Below are positions 45,749 to 57,491 of a stretch of DNA of 64,000 nucleotides, piece by piece. The translations under genes were made by a program, and so were the position numbers. Numbering within the stretch: the first letter of the stretch is position 1; each line of letters starts with the position of its first letter. This DNA is from Liquidambar formosana (Eukaryota; Streptophyta; Magnoliopsida; Saxifragales; Altingiaceae): NCBI GenBank assembly GCA_039720395.1, contig CM077831.1:14748982-14812981 (forward strand), given 5' to 3'. The notes under the pieces were generated by a model, which was not told the origin of the DNA, did no database searches, and saw nothing but the letters and a program-made list of their open reading frames with translations.

Positions 45749-47236
45749 TCAAATCCTACATAATCCCATACTCCTAATATAAGAAAGGAAAACATCTCTA
45801 GCAATATGCTTAGTCAAAGGATCAGGCACCATGCTACCAGTGGAGATATGCCTCAAAACAACTTCCCCACGCGCAACCATATCTTGAATAAAGTGAAACC
45901 TAATGTCAATGTATTTGGATCTACCATGATACTTAGGATCCTTCGCATAAACTAGGGCTGACGTACTATCTGAATGTACAACTCCTCTGCATGAGCTGTA
46001 ATGCCTAGACTCTATAGGAACCTTCTCAACCAAACTGCTTCCTAAACGGTTGCTAAACATGCTATGTATTCCGACTCCATTATGGAAGGGGCTACGCAAG
46101 TTTGCTTCTTGCTACACTAAGAAATGACTCCACTTCCAAGGATAAAAGCATAACCCAAGGTGAATTTGCTCCCTAACTTCTCACCAGCCCAATCTGCATC
46201 ACTATAACCCCTCAGTCTCAAGTTTCCACCTTAGTAACAAAGGACGAGGTCGGCTGTTCCACGTAGGTATCAAAAGATTCTCTTCACTGCTTCTTAATGA
46301 GCACGTCTAGGGCCACTTTGAAATCGGCCGACAATACCAACTGCATGATTAATATCTGGACGCGTACACATCATCACGTACATCGAACTCCCTATTGCAA
46401 ATGCATATAGCGTAGTGGACATATGATTCTTTTCCTCTTCAGTCTTAGGACAATGGTCTATAGATAAGGCACAGTTCTTTTCCATTGGAGTGTCAATGGG
46501 TTTAGAGTTATGCATGCAAAAACGTTCAAGAATCTTCCTAATGTAAGTCTCTTGAGACAAACCAAGAAATTTCTTAGAACAATCTCTAAGAATCTTAACT
46601 CCTAGCACATAATTTGCTTCACCCATGTCCTTCATCTCAAAAGTAGAGGACAACCACTTCTTAGTGCTGACTATAGACTCCATATCATTCCCAACAAGAA
46701 GGATGTCGTCAACATATAAAGAAAGGATAAAGATTTTCCCATTGGACCGTTTCAGATATATGCAATGGTCTTGTTCAATCATCTCAAAACCCACAGAGGT
46801 AATAGAATCATGAAATCTAAAATACCACTGCTTAGACGATTGCTTGAGGCCATAGAAGAAACGTTTGAGACGGCACACTTTGCGTCTTGTCCCTTGACCT
46901 CAAAACCCATATGTTGATCCATATAGATCTCTTCATCTAGTTCTCTCCATTGAGAAATGCAGTCTTAACATCTATTTGGAAAGGTTTCAAATCCAACTGT
47001 GCGATAATAGCTAGGATAAGGCGAATAGATGCAAACCTCACCATTGAGGAGAATGTATCTTCATGGTCAATACCCTGACACTGGGTATAGTCTTTCACAA
47101 CAAGGCGTGCCTTATACTTGTTGATTGAACCATCTGCCTTGCGTTTAATTTTCAAAACCCATTTATTTCCAAGTGTCTTATGCCCAGGTGGAAGATCAAC
47201 CAACTCCCAGACCTTAATCTTGTCCATAGAGCTCAT
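45749..47236 (-). pseudogene. copia-2 reverse transcriptase and RNase H, broken
   Basis: 46937-47236 gives KTLGNKWVLKIKRKADGSI, YKARLVVKDYTQ and the KTAFLNG motif. 46294-46878 gives KQWYFRFHDSI, the active-site YVDDILLVGND and IGSSMYVMMCTRPDI. 45749-46099 gives the RNase H end with SDSTSALVYAKDPKYHGRSK, KYIDIRFHFIQD and PDPLTKHI. The frame is interrupted between the blocks. The conserved LYVDD is intact, so decay is mainly by stops and indels. Confidence 0.9.
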
Positions 47237-47588
47237 CTCATCCTATATAGCAATTATCCACTCATCTCCAGCATGAGAAAATGCGCTTCCTTATAAGAAG
47301 CCAGCTCATCATCTTCTCTAGGACCGCATAGGAAGATATCCCCCTCAATCTCAAAGTGACGACGAGGAATATTTCCTCGTTTACTCTGCGCACTTGAGAA
47401 CTTTGGTGGTCTTGCAGGACAATTTCTTGCAAAACACCCTACAAGAAACTTCCACTGGGTTGAAGTCCACTCCCACTATCTTCAGCGACTACAGGATAAG
47501 GAACTAATTCCCCACCCTCACTCGAAGATGGTAAGATGTCTTCACTTTCCTCTATCTCATAAAAGTCAATATCCCTTTTAGTGTCGCC

Positions 47589-49446
47589 TATTGTGAACCC
47601 CAAAAAGTGGCCCACATGATTAAAAAAGATTTAAAAAAGAAAAGGAGTCGCCACCTTATTTTTTAAAGGAAATAAGGAAAACCCTAAAAACACTTTGTTT
47701 TAAGGAAAACAATTGAATGACTCCATGTTTAAAAAAGGAAAGGCAAAAATAGTCTATTGGAAATCAAAGAGACTAGGGATTCGTAGACTAAGTTATGACA
47801 TGGGAATGTTCTAGGCAAAGCTTATAGGCACCCATGTCACCCTTTCGATCTCTAAATTTATTTGGGCTAAATTAAAGTCTTACCATACAAAAATTTACAA
47901 GTATATCACATCAATAATTGCATGCATATCATATATTCCATTCATTCATCCATGCATAACAAGAATAATGAATAAGCACAAACCCTAATTCAATCCTAAT
48001 GCCATGACATGCATAAAAACCCTAGAAAATCCACTATATGGATGCAATAATCATCATAGTTATTCTACATGCTGGATATATATAACAACTATGAAGAAAA
48101 ACCAAACAAAAATCCTAGTCTAGCATGCTATATGTAATTAACATGAAATAAGGACAAGGAAAACCCTAAACTCACAATCATGCTTTAAATCCTATAGAAA
48201 AACCCTAAAACATGTTATACTCATTATGAATAGCATTTATTTCATGTATATTAACTAACTAAAGCATCTACACATGATAAAAAAACTCAACTTTAGCATG
48301 CAATGGGCCTATTCTATAAGAAAATCTAGTTTCAGCATTAATAGAAGAGGTATTTACCTTAGGAAAGCTTCCTTTGCTACTGTAGAAACTCTCTCTTGCT
48401 TTTGTAAATAATTTAAAATAACTTTTTTTAAGGCTATAGCAAGAACTTCAACTCTCCTTTAGCTCTCTCTATTTTATTCTCTCTTAAAACTTAGGTTTAA
48501 TGTATAACAGTGGCTCCCTTAATGCTGAAACATAATGGGGTATTTATAGAATTTAATTAGGATAAATCAATGGCTAGGATTAAAACCCTAAAAATTAATC
48601 CAAGGGTTATTAGAGACTCCCTTGGTGCTCTAGGAACTCAAAAGTTACCAAAAACTAGAAGGAAACTCGTCCAAAAGAATCCAAATCATTAAAATAGGAA
48701 AAAATCCTGCTTCAACACAAAAATAGAAAATTGGCTCAGGTGACCACCAGGGCTTGGGTGGTCACCCGAGCCCGCTTCAGTTTTTTCCCTTTTTTGGACT
48801 CCTTTCCTTTTAGGAGTGTTTTAGGAGTCAAATTAACTCCGATTTTGATGAAATAAAAGCCAAAACAACTGTGTTAATTTCGATGAGAAATATATTTTTA
48901 AACATTTTAGGACGAAAACCACTAACCATGGGTGCGTGGTTAGTTTTTACAAAGGTGGTTAACCGCTATGCACTACCATTGAAAAGCATAGGTATGCTCA
49001 TAGGATTGAACCAAATGCTTTCCAAACCAAAATGAACATTCCAAAACACTTTTAGGATAAAATAATGACTAATTAACCAACTTGAGCCAACCTAAAATGG
49101 GTCAATTAACCAACTTGAACCATATTGAACCATTTTAACCCTAAGCCATTAATTCATCAAATTGAACCTATAAATACCTCATATGCATCAATATGAACTC
49201 CAATTGACAATTTGGATGTCATTTCAAGGTCAAATGAAAAGTTTGTGGCCTAAAAGACAATTATGCGCCTCAAGTCACAAAAGCTCTTATTAACCTTCAA
49301 GATCAACTCCAAATTGAACCAAAATTCATACCCATTATCCTTATGACTCTAAAAACCTAATGCAAGTGACTAGACTCGAAAACAAAACAAAAACCTAAAT
49401 GAAATGAAAAACCCTAGTAAAGAGGTGCAAAAATGGGGTGTAACAG
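47589..49446 (-). repeat. Probable solo LTR, gypsy type (1.86 kb)
   Basis: Inverted ends TGTGAACCCCAAAAAG and CAAAAATGGGGTGTAACA. On the minus strand a TATA-like TCTATAAATACCCC lies near 48540-48555 and GGTGGCGACTCC near 47645. LTR starts of the form TGTTACACCCC and a GGTGGCGACTCC box near the end are typical of large plant gypsy LTRs. No coding region. The flanks (CCTAT and GACGG) do not match, so there is no target duplication and the right boundary may be a later junction. Confidence 0.6.
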
Positions 49447-49719
49447 ACGGGTTATTTTATCTCCACAACAGTTAGTGGATTGTTGCTACGACTGTTGTTT
49501 TGGCTATTGGGAGAAATTAACTTTTCTATACCACACACACAGCGATTAACACAAAAAGAAAGAAAAAATTAAAAAAGTAAGAACATAGAAATTTACGTGG
49601 TTCTCTCTAGTTGAGGTACGTCTACAGCACACACACAATTCTACTATGCTCTAAGGCAAAAAAAAGAATACAAGATACAAAGCCTTTTGACGGCCAGCCC
49701 CCCTTATATATAAAATCCA

Positions 49720-50057
49720 TAGTAATTATTCACGGCGTGCATAAAATGCCGTAAATATGTGCAAGTTGATTCAGCATACCTATTTTAATAACATTCACTA
49801 GAACGCCGTGAATAATTATTTACGACATTCTAGTGAATGCCATAAATGATTTATTTATGGCATGCACTTGAATGCCGTAAATAATTATTCACAGCATGCA
49901 CAAAATGTCATAAATAACTCTTTTACGGCGTGCAAGGAATGCCGTGTATGACTTTTCACTTTGCACGGCGTCGCATCCTTCGGCGTTCACTCGAACGCCA
50001 TAAAAGATCATTTATAGCATGTTTTGCACACCGTGAAAGACCTCTTATGTTGTAGTG
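49720..50057 (+). mobile_element. CACTA-type transposon right terminus
   Basis: Dense subterminal motifs in both orientations (ACGGCGTGC, GCATGCC, TGCCGTAAAT, ACGCCGTGAA) end in CTTATGTTGTAGTG, the inverse of CACTACAAC. The motifs resemble those of the terminus at 8297, so the two belong to related elements. The left end and transposase are absent. Confidence 0.75.
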
Positions 50058-50477
50058 ATTATATGCTATTTTGGTTTATTTATTATATATATATATATAT
50101 AGATATATATCAAAAATTGATGGAAAAAGTACTATTAGTCTATTACCCAAAAAGGCCAGAAGCGCGTCTAACTTCAACACCTTTGATGTCACCATCTCCT
50201 GCATGTACACCTTTTCTTGGACTTCCAAACAGTTGGAAAAGACTTATGAATGGTGGATTGGTAGATTTCTCAATCTCAATGAAATTAATTTTTTACTGAT
50301 AGAAAAAACAAAAGATCTACTTTGAATATTTGTAAATATTGTTCGATTTATGATTTTGCATGTTCTTGATATTATTCTTTACAACGATGCCACTTGTATA
50401 GATAGAATTTATGACCAAGCATGCAAATCAGTAGTTTGCATGTATAATTTTAAAAATGGTCTGACTTCATTCTGTAG

Positions 50478-50636
50478 TTCCAAAGATTGACAATGAAGAA
50501 CTCTCCGAGTTACTAAAACATGTTCCTAAATATTTCAATTGGAGCAATGCACTAAATCCTGTAAGAGATGAAGGCCCTTATGGTACATGTTGGGCTTTTT
50601 CAGCAACTGCAACTATGGAGGCCATACACTGCATAA
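50478..50636 (+). pseudogene. Captured exon of a papain-like cysteine protease
   Basis: After an intron-like TTCTGTAG border the frame reads LLKHVPKYFNWSNALNPVRD, then EGPYGTCWAFSATATMEAIH. This is the start of the mature papain-family (C1) domain, with the catalytic Cys in GTCWAFS. The usual oxyanion-hole Gln (DQG) is replaced by Glu (DEG). Only this one exon is present, with no His/Asn part and no pro-domain, and it ends in A-rich sequence. An intron border argues against a processed cDNA copy. It is best explained as a gene fragment carried by transposition or duplication. Confidence 0.85.
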
Positions 50637-50699
50637 AAAAAATAAATAAATAAAAATAAAAAACAGACGGGTTATTTTATCTCCACAACAGTTAGTGCT

Positions 50700-51215
50700 C
50701 TTCCCTAATTTGTTTTCCCTTCTATTCCTTTTTCAAGTCAAGGGCCAAATATAATGACAAGTAGGGAACAACAACCATGTTGAACACATGCACACCTGTT
50801 TTCATATCTCATATGAAGTTGAAACAAGAACTCAACAATATTGTGAAGCTTCCATGAAACAAAGAGTTAGACATTGCATTATAAATGTTTTCATTGTATA
50901 GAAGAGGTAGAATACATGAATTCCAGTAATGCAAGCAAAAACAGAGGAAAAAAGCTCCACAATAATTTCTCATTTCCTCAATCCTACCCCATATTTTTTC
51001 CAAATTCTTTAATTTTATAGCCTCCAAAATTTCCCCCTTTTTTTTAATCGGCAAAGACAACTAAAAAGTAGATTTATTGCAAACAAAAGTACCAACTCTA
51101 TTACATAATATACCCATTTTTGAGTCCTGTGTGAAAACTTATACCCTAAAAGATTTCTAAAAGGAAAAACCTAGCCTAGGAACAGAAAAATAATAGCCAA
51201 TATAATGTAATGCAA
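50700..51215. other. No gene seen
   Basis: AT-rich sequence without recognisable coding motifs. The minus-strand open frame at 50809-51060 shows no domain. Confidence 0.5.
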
Positions 51216-51444
51216 TGTTTGTTCGGTTGGAATGGAATGGAATGGATGGAATGGAATCTCATTCCAATTCATTCCAAACAACATGTTTTTATGAGATAAT
51301 TAAATGGGAATGGAATCAAACAATAGTAGTGAATTATAATAATATTCATTCCGCAATGTTTATTTCAATCTCATTTCATTCCAGAGTATTTTGAGCATGG
51401 AATCAGATTCCATTCCCATCCATTCCATTCCAACCAAACAAACA
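51216..51444. mobile_element. MITE-like element (229 bp) with GGAATGGAAT repeats
   Basis: Imperfect inverted ends TGTTTGTTCGGTTGGAATGG / inverse TGTTTGTTTGGTTGGAATGG, each followed by GGAATGG repeats. Size and ends fit a MITE. The target duplication is not clear. Confidence 0.7.
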
Positions 51445-52329
51445 TAGCCTAATTGTTTATTTAAAATAATTATTTCAAATGCCTCCTAAATCCTCAAGCT
51501 TTATCTCTCCTCAATATGCTTCACACAACCAACACCAAAGTCCAAACACAATAACATCTCAGATAATTCATCTGAAGCATAGCCACCTCCAAAACTTGAT
51601 TTTGTGTAAAGATTATTTAATTATGCAAAGTGAAGGGATCAATTATCAGCCCATCTATCTCAAATATATTGTCAGAGCTTAAGTCAACCCCATCTACACC
51701 CAAACATATTGTCAAAAACTAAGTCATATAATTAAAAAGATACGCGAAATTCCACTAAGCAAAACTAACTACAAAAAATTTCTTCCCAATAGGAGGAGCA
51801 AGATTGCGGCTTTAATTTAGAACTCAAGCCACCAATACAAACCATAGACCAAAATACCTAATATTGAAACCCAAGATCAGAAACCATGGAACTAAAATTG
51901 AAACCCTAGAACCTTACAGAATTGATGAAGATGAGTAGGAAGAGAAATTTCGGTGATAGAAATTTAAAAGAAAAATTAAATAAATAAATAACGAACTCAC
52001 CAACAATCAAAATGGCATCAGCAATGAAGGTGCTACTAGATGGATGACCATGGTGACAGAACAGCAACGAAGGCAACGGCGGGGGTGACAATGCTGGGAT
52101 TGCCAACGGCGAGGGTATCAATGACGAGATCGACGACAGCAAGGGTGATGATGACGAGATCGGCTATGGGAACTTAGGGTTTGGCAGAAAGAGAGCGATA
52201 GAGAGAAGACTGACTGAAAAAGTAAAGTATGCTCAAAGTAAAGTATGCTTGTTTTGTGTTTTGGCTTGAGAGCCAAGAAAGGAAATCATGAAAACCAAAC
52301 ATTTTGTGTGTTTTTTTTATCTTTTTTAA
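51445..52329. other. Non-coding; leader-like minus-strand sequence
   Basis: The minus strand from about 52200 to 51900 holds a CT-rich leader, AAACCCTAAG and GC-rich coding-like sequence, as seen behind CACTA termini. No domain could be named. The rest is AT-rich. Confidence 0.4.
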
Positions 52330-52555
52330 AGCTAAATACATGACCGTTTATTATAACTAGTCATCTAATGTAGGGCTATCAATGGCTGTTTTTAAAAACC
52401 AGTCAAGTTTTATACTTATAAAGATGAATGTTTTTATATGATACTTAAATAACAGTCATCTTTTTTTCTTAAAAGTTAGAAGATGATTGTTTAAAAATAA
52501 AGGGTCATATTTCCATTTTTTAAAAGAGTCGTCTATAAACATTTTTGTTGTAGTA
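52330..52555 (-). mobile_element. Possible CACTA-like terminus
   Basis: On the minus strand it begins TACTACAACAAAAATG (CACTACAA-like with a changed first base). Repeated AGTCATCT / AGATGATTG / GTCGTCTATAA motifs follow, resembling subterminal repeats. No partner end was found. Confidence 0.45.
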
Positions 52556-53014
52556 ATTAATCCTAAACCTAGTCCGGCCATATCGAGTTGGGTTCTTGGC
52601 ACCTATCCGAGAGCACCCAATCCAAATTGTCCGAAAGCTTTAACTGGCTGGGATTTATTATTATAAGAAAAAATGAAAAAATTGGCCATAAGCCCATAAA
52701 TCACTCGTACAAGATTTATTTTAGACTTATCTAATCTAATCCCTATGAAAGTAGCGCAAATGGAAAAGGATCCCAGCTCGGAAACTAGAGGTCCCAAATT
52801 TGATTCTTCACTCTCTCACTATCAGATGCATGGGCTTGCGCGCATCATAGGGATTAGTTATATAGTAGGAATAAGAAGTTGGCTAAGAGACATGCATAGT
52901 AGTGAAGGCTGTATAGAATTCATGAAATGGATGTCATTATCTTTTTTTCTCTTTTTTTTTTTTTCCTTTCTTTTTTGCTGGAAAATAAACATCCTTAATT
53001 GGTTAAATATGAGG
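52556..53014. other. No gene seen
   Basis: Short open frames only, with a T-rich run near 52940-52975. Nothing recognised. Confidence 0.5.
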
Positions 53015-53638
53015 GTAAATGTAATACCCGTAATTTTTAAATAGGGTATTAAGGGTTTAATCTATGATTAACGTGACTAATCCCTTGATTTTTCGAATGA
53101 CTTCATGCATGGGTAGTGCATGTGTATAATATTATGATGTTGGATGCGTTTTGATGCTTGTTTTGTGCATTGAGTATCTTTCGGGTGCGTTTAGCCTTAT
53201 TTGCAACTTGAGGGTTTAAGCTGCTGAAATTTGGCTAAGTGTGGGGAAAAAGTGAATTTTCGTAAATCTTCGTTTTAAAGGATAATTTTTGGCGGTAATG
53301 GGAGTTTATAATATTATAAGACATTGGTGATTTTATGGGATTTTATTAGCATGTTTGGATTGGTTTCCTCACATGTTTGTTTTAGGAAAATCTGTCGGGC
53401 GACGGATTTTGTACTAAAACTTGGAAATGAGATTTTGATATATTGGGTATTTGATTTTTCTGATATTTTATTTGGATTCAAATGGGGGGTTATTTGCTTA
53501 TTTTCATTAAATAACTTAAAGTAAAAGGATAATATAAAAATGGAGATGATTACTTAAATGTTTTGGATGAAAATAAGGCTGATGTCTGTGCTGATGGAGG
53601 GTTGCTGACTGACTGTTTATTTTTGGGCTGTCTGTGCA

Positions 53639-53785
53639 TTTCAGACGGCTGAAAATTGTTTCAGCCGTCTGAAAGTCAATTTTCAGCCGGCTGAAAGTTC
53701 ATGTCAGCCGACTGAAAATTCCAGAGAAGGGTTATTTTGTGTTGGGCATTTCAGCCGGCTGAAAATAGTTTTCAGCCGTCTGAAA
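53639..53785. promoter_or_regulatory. Six-unit palindrome array in U3 (TTTCAGCCGNCTGAAA)
   Basis: 16-bp near-perfect palindromes at 53639, 53659, 53681, 53702, 53749 and 53770, ending 57 bp before the TATA box. Position suggests binding sites of a dimeric factor or an element-encoded repressor. The array is repeated in the 3' LTR at about 58112-58258. Confidence 0.85.
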
Positions 53786-53841
53786 GTGTCGGCGGACAGT
53801 TTTCAAAAATGATGAAAATGACCCTTTTGCTCCCCTTTTTC

Positions 53842-53849
53842 TATATAAA
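53842..53849 (+). promoter_or_regulatory. TATA box of the LARD-like element
   Basis: TATATAAA in CTATATAAACCC, followed by a GAGA-rich leader. It marks the U3/R boundary region. Confidence 0.75.
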
Positions 53850-54839
53850 CCCTTTCATCTATAAAATTCTAGACTCTTCTCCACATTTCCAGCCATATAG
53901 AGAGAGAGAAGGGATAGGAGAGAAAGAGAGAGGGGACGGTGGAGAGAGAAAGGGCTTCTCCCTCCATTTTTATGGGTTTTCATGCATAGGGAGCTTGGAT
54001 TTCGACATTTCTAGCTTGGATTCACTCATTGTTTACCTCTATTTCGGATTTGAGAGGTAATTTCTCATGTATAAAGTTAGGGTTTTCATTTCTTTTGGGA
54101 TTGGGTTATCATATCCTTACATTTTGTGTTTATTCATGGTATTTGTGAGGTTTGGTCCCATTTTGGAGTTGGAATCTCCATTATTTTCATCAAGCATGGC
54201 ATTTGGGAGCTAGGGCTTGGATTGGGGGGCTTACATGTGCATCCTAGGCTTGGATCTACACACTCACCACATCAAGACTGCATTTTTCTACACGTTTCAT
54301 GGAGGTAGGTGCAATTTACATAGGTTTAAACTATTGACATGATAATATGGTATATATTATCATAGTAATTGGTATCCATGGGCTTAGAATATGTATATAA
54401 ATGATTTATGGAATAAATCTTGAAAGAGAACTTTGGGTATTTGACAACATAAATTGGAATTATGTTTATTAATAAGTTTGGTCAGTTGTATACATCCTAT
54501 GGAATATAGATGTAGGGATTTTACGGTTACTTTCCCTGTTTATGCAAGGTTTTCGATTATGATTTCAAGGTTATAATCATAATGAGAAATTATGTTGTTT
54601 ATTACAATTTTGGGTATAATTATGATGTTATTTGATTATGACTTATATAGCATACTTTGGAGATGATTTTGGTTATAAAATCATTTTATGGTTTATCGCA
54701 CTGCATGTTGGGCATAATCATGCATTAAATGGACTTAATGAATACTGGGTAAAAGTATTGCATAAAAAGGGGTCATTGGAATTGGACTACTTGCAGTCAA
54801 TGGGACTTTGCGGTGTTTTCCATTCCTTTGGTCCTGGGG

Positions 54840-54919
54840 TACTTTCCGGTTCCAGGTAGGAACCCTTGTGTTCCCGAATCAGAGGCTACTTTCCGGTTCC
54901 AGGTAGGAACCCTTGTGTT
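54840..54919 (+). repeat. 33-bp direct repeat in the LTR (47-bp period)
   Basis: TACTTTCCGGTTCCAGGTAG and the following 13 bases occur at 54840-54872 and 54887-54919, identical by eye. The same pair is in the 3' LTR. Confidence 0.85.
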
Positions 54920-55629
54920 GTCCTCTTGGAGGTTGGGTTTAAATCCTCCGTTTCCGCGCGAAGACTCCTGCGGGAGTGGTCGGTAATAAATGGATTTAAT
55001 GGAAATTGGACATGAGTCACATGCATTGGGCATTATGCATTATTTATTTTAAGTTATGGGTTATAACTTATTTTGGGATTTAAATATACTCGGTTGGTAT
55101 ATTTTGATGTAAATGATATAATCGGTTTTATTTATATCATTGCTTTAGTTTACTATGTTAAATTGTATCTACTGAGTCGTCGGACTCACACCTATTTATT
55201 TCCATGTTTTTCAGAGATTATTTTCAGGTGGATTTATGCTTTACACGGGGATGCTCTTAATGGGAAATTACTTATGTTAATTATTGATGTAATTTAAGGG
55301 GGAGAATATGTATTAATTCATTTTATTGGGCCAATGTCAATGAAAATTTAATCCTGGTTGTAATTTTAATTACTTATGGTTGTGTGTATGTGGAATGCGA
55401 CGCATGGGATGATACCACTACCATGGATGACAGGAAATTTTATGTATGGATTTTATAACAGGTTTTCACGATGGTATGTCCTATCTACGGATGGGTCATG
55501 CCGAAAATTTTTAAAATGTTGAGGATTTTAACACGTGTCATCCACGTTTTATCAAAAGATTGGTTCAAATAAAGCTCGTTTTATTATTATTGATCACGGC
55601 TTCATTAATTTGGGTCGTGACAATTCTTT

Positions 55630-55641
55630 TGGTATCAGAGC
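55630..55641 (+). promoter_or_regulatory. Primer-binding site (tRNA-iMet)
   Basis: TGGTATCAGAGC, a perfect match to the common plant initiator-Met primer site, 7 nt after the LTR end. Confidence 0.9.
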
Positions 55642-57480
55642 TTGCTAGTAGATCCACATGGGGTGATATGTGGGGGAATAGCATATACGCAGGTATATAC
55701 ATATTGGGGTTATAACCTAGACGGTGTATAACATAGAAACATGTTAGGTACACATGTTGATAACTTTGATTTTGGGTATAATCAAAGATTTATAATTTTG
55801 CTGATGGAATACCAACACACCTTGAGAACATAGAAACATGTTAGGCACACGTGTTCTGGGCTGTAGTTGATTCATGACAGAGGCATTTGGGTATATGCAT
55901 AATTCCATGAGGAATTGTTTTCATACGCAGTTAGGATGGGAAATCCTAATGAGGATGTGGGCATATACATTTGTAGGCACACATATGCATCTTGGGTTGG
56001 TTATTACCCATGGTTTGAGGAGTTGAGTGCATGGTATGTGCATTAGTTGTGGCCTAGGAGTTGGGCTCATGTGAGAGTTAGAATATCCAATGGCTTAGGA
56101 CATCCTTTATTGTGGTTTTAGAGACTGAGTCTCTGGGGTCAGGGCTGAATATGCGTATTCCATTGGTGTTATGGATCATTTGTATTTTATAGTGTATTTT
56201 GATCTTGATGATTCAAGGTTATCGGGTTCGATAATCTTTGTATTGATATGTAGGATTGCTATGTGCAATATTTATTTGAATTGGGTGGATTCTTGTGGTC
56301 CATATTCCATGGATCCACGTTCTTTTGATTCGTAAGGGGTTAGCCTTATGTTTTGTTGGATGTTATATGTGTATATATATTGGTTATATATATATAAATT
56401 GGATGATTTGAAATGTTTTGGGCTGTAGACATGACGCTGGGTGCGCGATGTCGTGACGTGCGTGTGAAGTATAGGTGTAGTAATTTTTATGGTGGTACTT
56501 GTATAAGTACGAACTGCTTTTAATATAGAGATGCTTGAATCTCAGGGTTTATATTATGAATAAATGGTTCTGTGATGATTGTATTTTGGGTTGTGGAATA
56601 TACCTATGTATATCTCTATGGTGAGATATATGTGTGTATATATATGTATTGGTTTACGCCTATGGGATTGTGATAGGTGTGATTTTGTTGTAATTATGAT
56701 GTGCGATGTGTATGTGTTATGACTTGACGGTTTGCAAGTAAATGTGTTTGTTGGATGTGTTATTGTGATAGATTGAATCCACATAGTTGAGGAATGTGGG
56801 TGTAGGTTCTTATGAGAACCTTAATTCTTGTTGAAGTGAGTTCTTAGAAAGAACTCATGAACTTGTTAGATTTGCTATTCAGGATGCGGGCTATGTGTTT
56901 ATTTGTTTAGTATATGTTTGGGTTTGACTTTAAGCAATGTGTGTTCATTGCTAGTTGTTACTGTAGTTAAATCCCGCAGTAGTGGGATGGTGGTGATTAG
57001 ATCACATGTGTGGGAGCTTGTGATCATTTATGTAATATTGGATGTTTTGAATGTATTAAGGACTTGGAAATTGTTTGTTCCTTGTTTGATGCGATGTTAG
57101 TTGAATATTGGTGAGTAACACCAATTTTGTTGTGACTTTGTGTTGAGCTTGGAAGACGGTATAGTCTTGTGTTTGAAATGCTTGTTGGGATTGGTGAGTG
57201 ACACCAATTGTGTTGTGATTCTGTATTGAGAATTGGTTGGTTATGGACTAACTATGATGGTTAGCTTCATTATGTTTGTGTTGGTGGGTAATCCCCATTC
57301 GTTGCTTTCTTTCACAATGAGTTATCATTGAGTTGATGTGTTTGAGACTTGTGAGCTAACCATGGCAGTTAACTCCAATATGTTTGTATTGACGGGTATC
57401 TCATTATTCTTTTATTTCCACTCATGGTGGAATGTCATTAAGCTTGGTATGGTGAAATTCGGGGACGAATTTCCTATTAG
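55642..57480 (+). other. Non-coding interior of the LARD-like element
   Basis: No gag, pol or other domain in any frame. It has dispersed short repeats: ACATAGAAACATGTTAGG at about 55731 and 55828, and GGTGAGT(A/G)ACACCAATT at about 57109 and 57192, with a weaker third near 57284. GT-rich overall. Confidence 0.8.
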
Positions 57481-57491
57481 TTGGGGAGAAT

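Larger units (their letters stand above)
44160..47588 (-). mobile_element. Ty1/copia remnant (copia-2): LTR, RNase H and RT
   Basis: On the minus strand: part of the RT-upstream linker and RT at 46294-47588, RNase H at 45749-46099, an untranslated stretch of about 1 kb, and a putative 3' LTR at 44160-44722. Gag, protease and integrase are missing because the element is cut at 47588 by another LTR. A copia order (RT-RNase H at the 3' end) and the motifs listed for its coding parts support the class. Confidence 0.85.
49442..50697. repeat. 36-bp direct repeats flanking a chimeric insert
   Basis: A 36-nt sequence starting AACAGACGGGTTATTTTATC occurs at 49442-49477 and again at 50662-50697, identical by eye. 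The insert between carries copia-like LTR residue (49500-49720), a CACTA terminus (49720-50057), a papain exon (50478-50636) and an A-rich end (AATAAATAAATAAAAATAAA). Confidence 0.8.
53020..55622 (+). repeat. 5' LTR of the LARD-like element
   Basis: TGTAATACCC to GTCGTGACA. Contains a palindrome array (53639-53785), a TATA box (53842-53849), a GA-rich leader (53896-53950) and a 33-bp direct repeat (54840-54919). The small open frames inside recur identically in the 3' LTR and have no recognised domain. Confidence 0.95.

Noticed and set aside
48000..49440. AAACCCTA-like strings suggesting telomeric repeats
   Set aside because: Scattered single AAACCCTA units in AT-rich LTR DNA, never in tandem.
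49442..50697. CRISPR-like or phage-like repeats
   Set aside because: Only two repeat copies in a plant nuclear context; no array.
53737..54060. Open frame of 107 codons, present twice (also 58210-58533)
   Set aside because: It lies in the LTRs and runs through the U3 palindromes, TATA box and GA leader. Identity of the two copies reflects LTR identity, not coding constraint.
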